Origin: Gadus chalcogrammus
Taxonomy: Eukaryota > Chordata > Actinopteri > Gadiformes > Gadidae
Length of the DNA stretch: 64,000 bases
Direction: 5' to 3'
Assembly: GCF_026213295.1 (NCBI RefSeq)
Contig: NC_079422.1
Span: 27,217,335-27,281,334 of the forward strand
The notes under the pieces are model-generated. The model did no database searches, was not told where the DNA came from, and saw nothing but the letters and a program-made list of their open reading frames with translations. The position numbers and the translations under genes are program-made. The stretch's first letter is position 1. Every line of letters starts with the position of its first letter. This document shows, one piece after another, positions 59,101 through 64,000 of the stretch.

Positions 59101-59157
59101 CTCGATGCCTGATGATGGCAGATGCAAACTGAAGCTGAACTAACACATGAATTACTC

Positions 59158-59163
59158 AATAAA
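59158..59163 (+). terminator. acsbg2 polyadenylation signal
   Basis: AATAAAATAAAG about 1.16 kb after the stop, following a unique AT-rich stretch. Confidence 0.7.
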
Positions 59164-59252
59164 ATAAAGAATGTTGTTTATCTAAAGACTTGTTTCTCAG
59201 TTTTGTTCAGAAAATATTCCAAAGAAATTTAGGAATGTTATCCTACAACTCC

Positions 59253-61079
59253 CAGTGTGGGTCCTCAGAGCGGTGCCGGGGGTAGTGAGTCGGTCCTCAG
59301 AGCGGTGCCGGGGGTAGTGAGTCGGTCCTCAGAGCAGTGCTGGGGGTAGTGAGTCGGTCCTCAGAGCGGTGGTGGGGGTAGTGAGTCGGTCCTCAGAGCG
59401 GTGCTGGGGGTAGTGAGTCGGTCCTCAGAGCGGTAATCGGGGTAGTGAGTCGGTCCTCAGAGCGGTGCCGGGGGTAGTGAGTCGGTCCTCAGAGCGGTGC
59501 CGGGGGTAGTGAGTCGGTCCTCAGAGCAGTGCTGGGGGTAGTGAGTCGGTCCTCAGAGCGGTGCCGGGGGTAGTGAGTCGGTCCTCAGAGCGGTACCGGG
59601 GGTAGTGAGTCGGTCCTCAGCAGTACTGGGGGTAGTGAGTCGGTCCTCAGAGCAGTGCCGGGGGTAGTGAGTCGGTCCTCAGAGCGGTACCGGGGGTAGT
59701 GAGTCGGTCCTCAGCAGTACTGGGGGTAGTGAGTCGGTCCTCAGAGCAGTGCTGGGGGTAGTGAGTCGGTCCTCAGAGCGGTGCCGGGGGTAGTGAGTCG
59801 GTCCTCAGAGCGGTGCCGGGGGTAGTGAGTCGGTCCTCAGAGCAGTGCTGGGGGTAGTGAGTCGGTCCTCAGAGCAGTGCTGGGGGTAGTGAGTCGGTCC
59901 TCAGAGCAGTGCTGGGGGTAGTGAGTCGGTCCTCAGAGCGGTGCCGGGGGTAGTGAGTCGGTCCTCAGAGCGGTGCTGGGGGTAGTGAGTCGGTCCTCAG
60001 CAGTACTGGGGGTAGTGAGTCGGTCCTCAGAGCGGTGCTGGGGGTAGTGAGTCGGTCCTCAGAGCGGTGCTGGGGGTAGTGAGTCGGTCCTCAGAGCGGT
60101 GCTGGGGGTAGTGAGTCGGTCCTCAGAGCGGTGCTGGGGGTAGTGAGTCGGTCCTCAGAGCGGTGCCGGGGGTAGTGAGTCGGTCCTCAGAGCAGTACTG
60201 GGGGTAGTGAGTCGGTCCTCAGAGCGGTAATCGGGGTAGTGAGTCGGTCCTCAGAGCGGTACTGGGGGTAGTGAGTCGGTCCTCAGAGCGGTGCTGGGGG
60301 TAGTGAGTCGGTCCTCAGAGCGGTGCCGGGGGTAGTGAGTCGGTCCTCAGAGCGGTGCCGGGGGTAGTGAGTCGGTCCTCAGAGCGGTACCGGGGGTAGT
60401 GAGTCGGTCCTCAGAGCGGTACCGGGGGTAGTGAGTCGGTCCTCAGAGCGGTACCGGGGGTAGTGAGTCGGTCCTCAGAGCGGTGCCGGGGGTAGTGAGT
60501 CGGTCCTCAGAGCGGTACCGGGGGTAGTGAGTCGGTCCTCAGAGCGGTGCCGGGGGTAGTGAGTCGGTCCTCAGAGCGGTAATCGGGGTAGTGAGTCGGT
60601 CCTCAGAGCGGTGCTGGGGGTAGTGAGTCGGTCCTCAGAGCGGTGCCGGGGGTAGTGAGTCGGTCCTCAGAGCAGTACTGGGGGTAGTGAGTCGGTCCTC
60701 AGAGCGGTAATCGGGGTAGTGAGTCGGTCCTCAGAGCGGTGCTGGGGGTAGTGAGTCGGTCCTCAGAGCGGTGCCGGGGGTAGTGAGTCGGTCCTCAGAG
60801 CAGTGCTGGGGGTAGTGAGTCGGTCCTCAGAGCGGTACCGGGGGTAGTGAGTCGGTCCTCAGAGCGGTACCGGGGGTAGTGAGTCGGTCCTCAGAGCGGT
60901 GCCGGGGGTAGTGAGTCGGTCCTCAGAGCGGTACCGGGGGTAGTGAGTCGGTCCTCAGAGCAGTGCTGGGGGTAGTGAGTCGGTCCTCAGAGCGGTGCTG
61001 GGGGTAGTGAGTCGGTCCTCAGAGCGGTACCGGGGGTAGTGAGTCGGTCCTCAGAGCGGTGCTGGGGGTAGTGAGTCGG
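59253..61079. repeat. 32-bp minisatellite, about 57 copies
   Basis: Unit: GGTAGTGAGTCGGTCCTCAG plus AGCGGTGCCGGG, with internal variants GCCG, GCTG, ACCG, ACTG and AATC, and a few units shortened by 3 bp (CAGCAGTACTG). The largest clean array in the window; variant order is not periodic. Confidence 0.97.
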
Positions 61080-61800
61080 TCCAGCCTCCAGGGAGCCGGT
61101 TGGCTGGTGGGCGGTTCCTTCCCGCAGGCGTCCGCCTCGAGGGACAACCCGAGACTTCTGAGAACATTAGCTGAACTGGAACTTTTTTTACTGCTAAATT
61201 TAAAAACTATTTACAAACGACACGGCCAGAATAAAACCAGGAGTTGCTGCATCCTGGGAAAGTTTCTTCCTAAATAATTGTATTGTGATCCACTGTTTTC
61301 CCCTGTGTGAAAAGCGGTTGATAGAATGATGATGTAGATATAACTAACATGGATATAAATAACAGATATGACCACCATAGCTTTAGCTAACTTCACACAA
61401 GGTTGCTGATGGGGAAACTTACATATATCTTTGTAAGTTAAGCTTACTGATGTCATTAATACTTAATTAGAATGACATTACAATGGAATGTTAATAACGG
61501 ACCAAACTGCCATGATCTGCATCAGCTCGTTAAACCCCCTCCGCCCCGCTCAGGTCAAAGGTCAAACACCAAACATTGCAGAGTATCACAGGACGATCCG
61601 AGGGTCACGTCCAAGAACAGATAACGTTGGAGCAGGGAGGAGCCACAACCTGTCGCCGTGGAGACGGTAGGACATGCAGGGTGTTGTCATGGAGACGGTA
61701 GGACTTCAGTTTCTCCTACTGTAAGCGGTGGGCTCGGGTCAGAGGTCACGGGGGGGGGGGGCCTGTTGTGACCTTGCCTCTGGGCCTCATGACCTCGTCT
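61080..61800. other. Unique sequence, no gene recognised
   Basis: Starts just after the 32-bp array; AT-rich in the middle. Short open frames have no recognisable similarity. Confidence 0.5.
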
Positions 61801-62555
61801 GAGGCTGACTTGACCTAGGCCTGGTCCCTGGTCTCTGGTCTGGTATCTGGTCTCTGGTCTGGTCTCTGGTCCCTGGTCTCTGGTCCCTGGTCTGGTCTGG
61901 TCTCTGGCCTGGTCCCTGGTCTCTGGTCCCTGGTCTCTGGTCTGGTCCCTGGTCTCTGGTCCCTGGTCTCTGGTCTGGTCTCTGGCCTGGTCCCTGGTCT
62001 CTGGTCTGGTCTCTGGTCCCTGGTCTCTGGTCTGGTCTCTGGTCCCTGGTCTCTGGTCTGGTCTCTGGCCTGGTCTCTGGTCTGGTCTCTGTTCTCTGGT
62101 CTGGTCTCTGGTCTCTGGTCTGGTCCCTGGTCTCTGGTCTCTGGTCCCTGGTCTCTGGTCTGGTCTCTGGCCTGGTCTCTGGTCTGGTCTCTGTTCTCTG
62201 GTCTGGTCTCTGGTCTGGTCTCTGGTCCCTGGTCTCTGGTCTGGTCCCTGGTCTCTGGCCTGGTCTCTGGTCTGGTCTCTGTTCTCTGGTCTGGTCTCTG
62301 GTCTGGTCCCTGGTCTCTGGTCTCTGGTCCCTGGTCTCTGGTCTGGTCTCTGGTCCCTGGTCTCTGGTCCCTGGTCTCTGGTCCCTGGTCTCTGGTCTGG
62401 TCTCTGGCCTGGTCTCTGGTCTCTGGTCTGGTCTCTGGTCTCTGGTCTGGTCCCTGGTCTCTGGTCTCTGGTCCCTGGTCTCTGGTCTGGTCTCTGGTCC
62501 CTGGTCTCTGGTCTGGTCTCTGGCCTGGTCTCTGGTCTCTGGGCCTGGTCTAGTC
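61801..62555. repeat. CTGGTCTCTGGTCC minisatellite
   Basis: About 755 bp of TCTGGTCTGG, TCTGGTCCCTGG and TCTGGCCTGG modules in variable order. The minus-strand frame of nearly 300 codons is a periodicity artefact. Confidence 0.96.
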
Positions 62556-62865
62556 TGACGTGCAGACGAGTCATGTCTTATCGTGGATCAGAATGCTGCA
62601 GCCATCCGTCCATCGCCCTGAATGGAGACTGACAGGCCGTTCTGACATGGCTGACATTTTTAGCTGCTTTTCGGATGTCGTGATACGCATCTCCTTGCAT
62701 TTCTCCATCCCTTTCTGATTCCTCGCTCTTCCTCAGGCGATCTTTATGTACTGGCTCCATTGTCCCACCCAGAGGCTCCGATACCAGGTGAGAGGTGGCT
62801 GACACCCTACCTGGAGCCTCCGGGGGAGAACAATGCACACCAACACAGCCTGCACTGTTAGTGTG

Positions 62866-62870
62866 TGCGT

Positions 62871-62917
<47 letters not shown>

Positions 62918-62945
62918 TATATTTATCTGTGTGTGTGTGTGCGTG
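62866..62945. repeat. (GT)n microsatellite
   Basis: GTGTGCGTGTGC passing into (GT)n, interrupted by TTGTATATTTATCT. Confidence 0.93.
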
Positions 62946-63360
62946 CACACTAAACTGGTTCATCTAACTATACTACAATGCATTGGGACGTCATTAAAAA
63001 CTAAATCAATATTATGTTCCCAATTTAAACTCTTCCTGGTGCATTCCAAGAATATAATCAGAGTGGTAGATGTACAGAATTACCAATTATAGCAATTGAA
63101 TATATACATATAAATAATTCCAGAGAGTTGGAGATTATAAATCAGAGTATACCAAATGTCGATGGTCTGACATCGCCCTCTAGTGGTTCAAAGTAAGTAA
63201 GAGTCACAAGTCGTAATCGCCATTGACAAACACGATGCATTGATATTAAAGCATTGCATTAAACCATCATGAGGGTATATCATTTATCATTTAGAAAAGA
63301 ATAAAAAAAGACGTATAAAACATAAGGAAATCGAGCAGCTAGTTCGTTTTTAGCATGTAG

Positions 63361-63506
63361 TTATTTAGTATGCATGGCCACGCCCTTCTTCACCCAGGCG
63401 TCGGCGTCCAGCTGCGAGAGCAGGAAGCGAGCGACGTCCCCCCGGGCGACCTGGCTGCCGACAGCCCCCGGCACGGAGTAGCCCTCATGGGTCAGGAAGT
63501 CCTTCT
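63361..63506 (-). CDS. Last coding exon of an unidentified gene (NAD(P)-binding SDR/NmrA-like?)
   Basis: On the minus strand the acceptor CTCTCCTCCACAG ends at 63507 and an open frame runs from 63506 to the stop TAA at 63363-63361. The 48 residues include EKDFLTHEGYSVPGAVGSQ and VARGDVARFLLSQL, ending VAMHTK. The RGDVARFLL pattern resembles the C-terminal region of atypical short-chain dehydrogenase (NmrA/flavin-reductase-like) proteins, but this is only a resemblance. The rest of the gene lies beyond 64000. Confidence 0.5.
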
Positions 63507-63526
63507 CTGTGGAGGAGAGACTGGCA

Positions 63527-64000
63527 TGATGGGGCCACTACGGTAAGGGACCCCTGAGGTAAGGGGACCATGGGGCCACTACGGTAAGGGACCCCTAAGG
63601 TAAGGGGACCATGGGGCCACTACGGTAAGGGACCCCGAAGGTAAGGGGACCATGGGGCCACTACGGTAAGGGACGCCTAAGGTAAGGGGACCATGGGGCC
63701 ACTACGGTAAGGGACGCCTAAGGTAAGGGGACCATGGGGCCACTACGGTAAGGGACCCCGAAGGTAAGGGGACCATGGGGCCACTACGGTAAGGGACGCC
63801 TAAGGTAAGGGGACCATGGGGCCACTACGGTAAGGGACGCCTAAGGTAAGGGGACCATGGGGCCACTACGGTAAGGGACCCCTAAGGTAAGGGGACCATG
63901 AGGTCACTACGGTTAGGGACCCCGAAGGTAAGGGGACCATGGGGCCACTACGGTAAGGGACCCCTAAGGTAAGGGGACCATGGGGCCACTACGGTAAGGG
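63527..64000. repeat. 41-bp minisatellite continuing off-window
   Basis: About 11 copies of CCATGGGGCCACTACGGTAA plus GGGACCCCTAAGGTAAGGGG. It fills the intron upstream (gene sense) of the exon at 63361-63506 and starts within 20 bp of its acceptor. Confidence 0.96.

Noticed and set aside
59253..61079. CRISPR-like regular 32-bp array
   Set aside because: No unique spacers, units are contiguous variants of one sequence, and the genome is a vertebrate. The same applies to the 34-bp embigin array.

Overview
The window is eukaryotic and almost certainly a teleost fish nuclear genome. Genes are split by GT-AG introns, the exons encode vertebrate proteins, and a CR1/L2-type LINE with a (TTA)n tail and Harbinger-like MITEs are present. 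Tandem repeats are extraordinarily dense. A dispersed repeat near 50575 resembles a family I recall as common in cod-like fishes, so a gadiform source is a guess, not a result.

Layout. (1) 1-7409, + strand: the 3' part of malt1 (caspase-like domain, third Ig-like domain, TRAF6-binding tail). (2) 7410-9196: intergenic tandem arrays. (3) 9197-25270 and 25271-41378: two head-to-tail copies of one ~16.07 kb unit. Each copy carries cplx4 (-), a 5'-truncated L2 LINE (-), embigin (+) and mrps30 (-). mrps30 is complete only in copy 2; in copy 1 the junction removes its start codon, first 12-13 codons and promoter. (4) 41417-41757: short head-to-head promoter region shared by mrps30 (-) and hint2 (+). 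(5) 41758-44943: hint2 (+). (6) 44944-47594: no firm gene. (7) 47595-59163: acsbg2 (+), 833 codons assembled from 14 coding exons. (8) 59164-63360: mostly arrays, one a ~57-copy 32-bp repeat. (9) 63361-63506: last coding exon of an unidentified minus-strand gene whose intron is another array.

Every gene model was built by hand from splice sites, reading phase and remembered family conservation. All complete models close in frame: embigin 308 aa, cplx4 126 aa, mrps30 433 aa, hint2 172 aa, acsbg2 833 aa. The genes do not form one pathway: malt1 is NF-kB signalling, cplx4 is synaptic exocytosis, embigin is a transporter chaperone, mrps30 is the mitoribosome, hint2 is a mitochondrial nucleotide hydrolase and acsbg2 is an acyl-CoA synthetase.

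The most striking pattern is that several minisatellites contain splice sites. The malt1 exon-4 acceptor is repeated 14 times upstream of the real one, the embigin exon-3 donor about 45 times downstream, the hint2 exon-3 acceptor 11 times and the acsbg2 exon-6 donor 3 times. The acsbg2 exon-8 donor is also duplicated on the far side of a MITE. The second point is the 16-kb duplication: only three base substitutions and three CA-tract length changes were seen between copies, so it is either extremely young or an assembly artefact.
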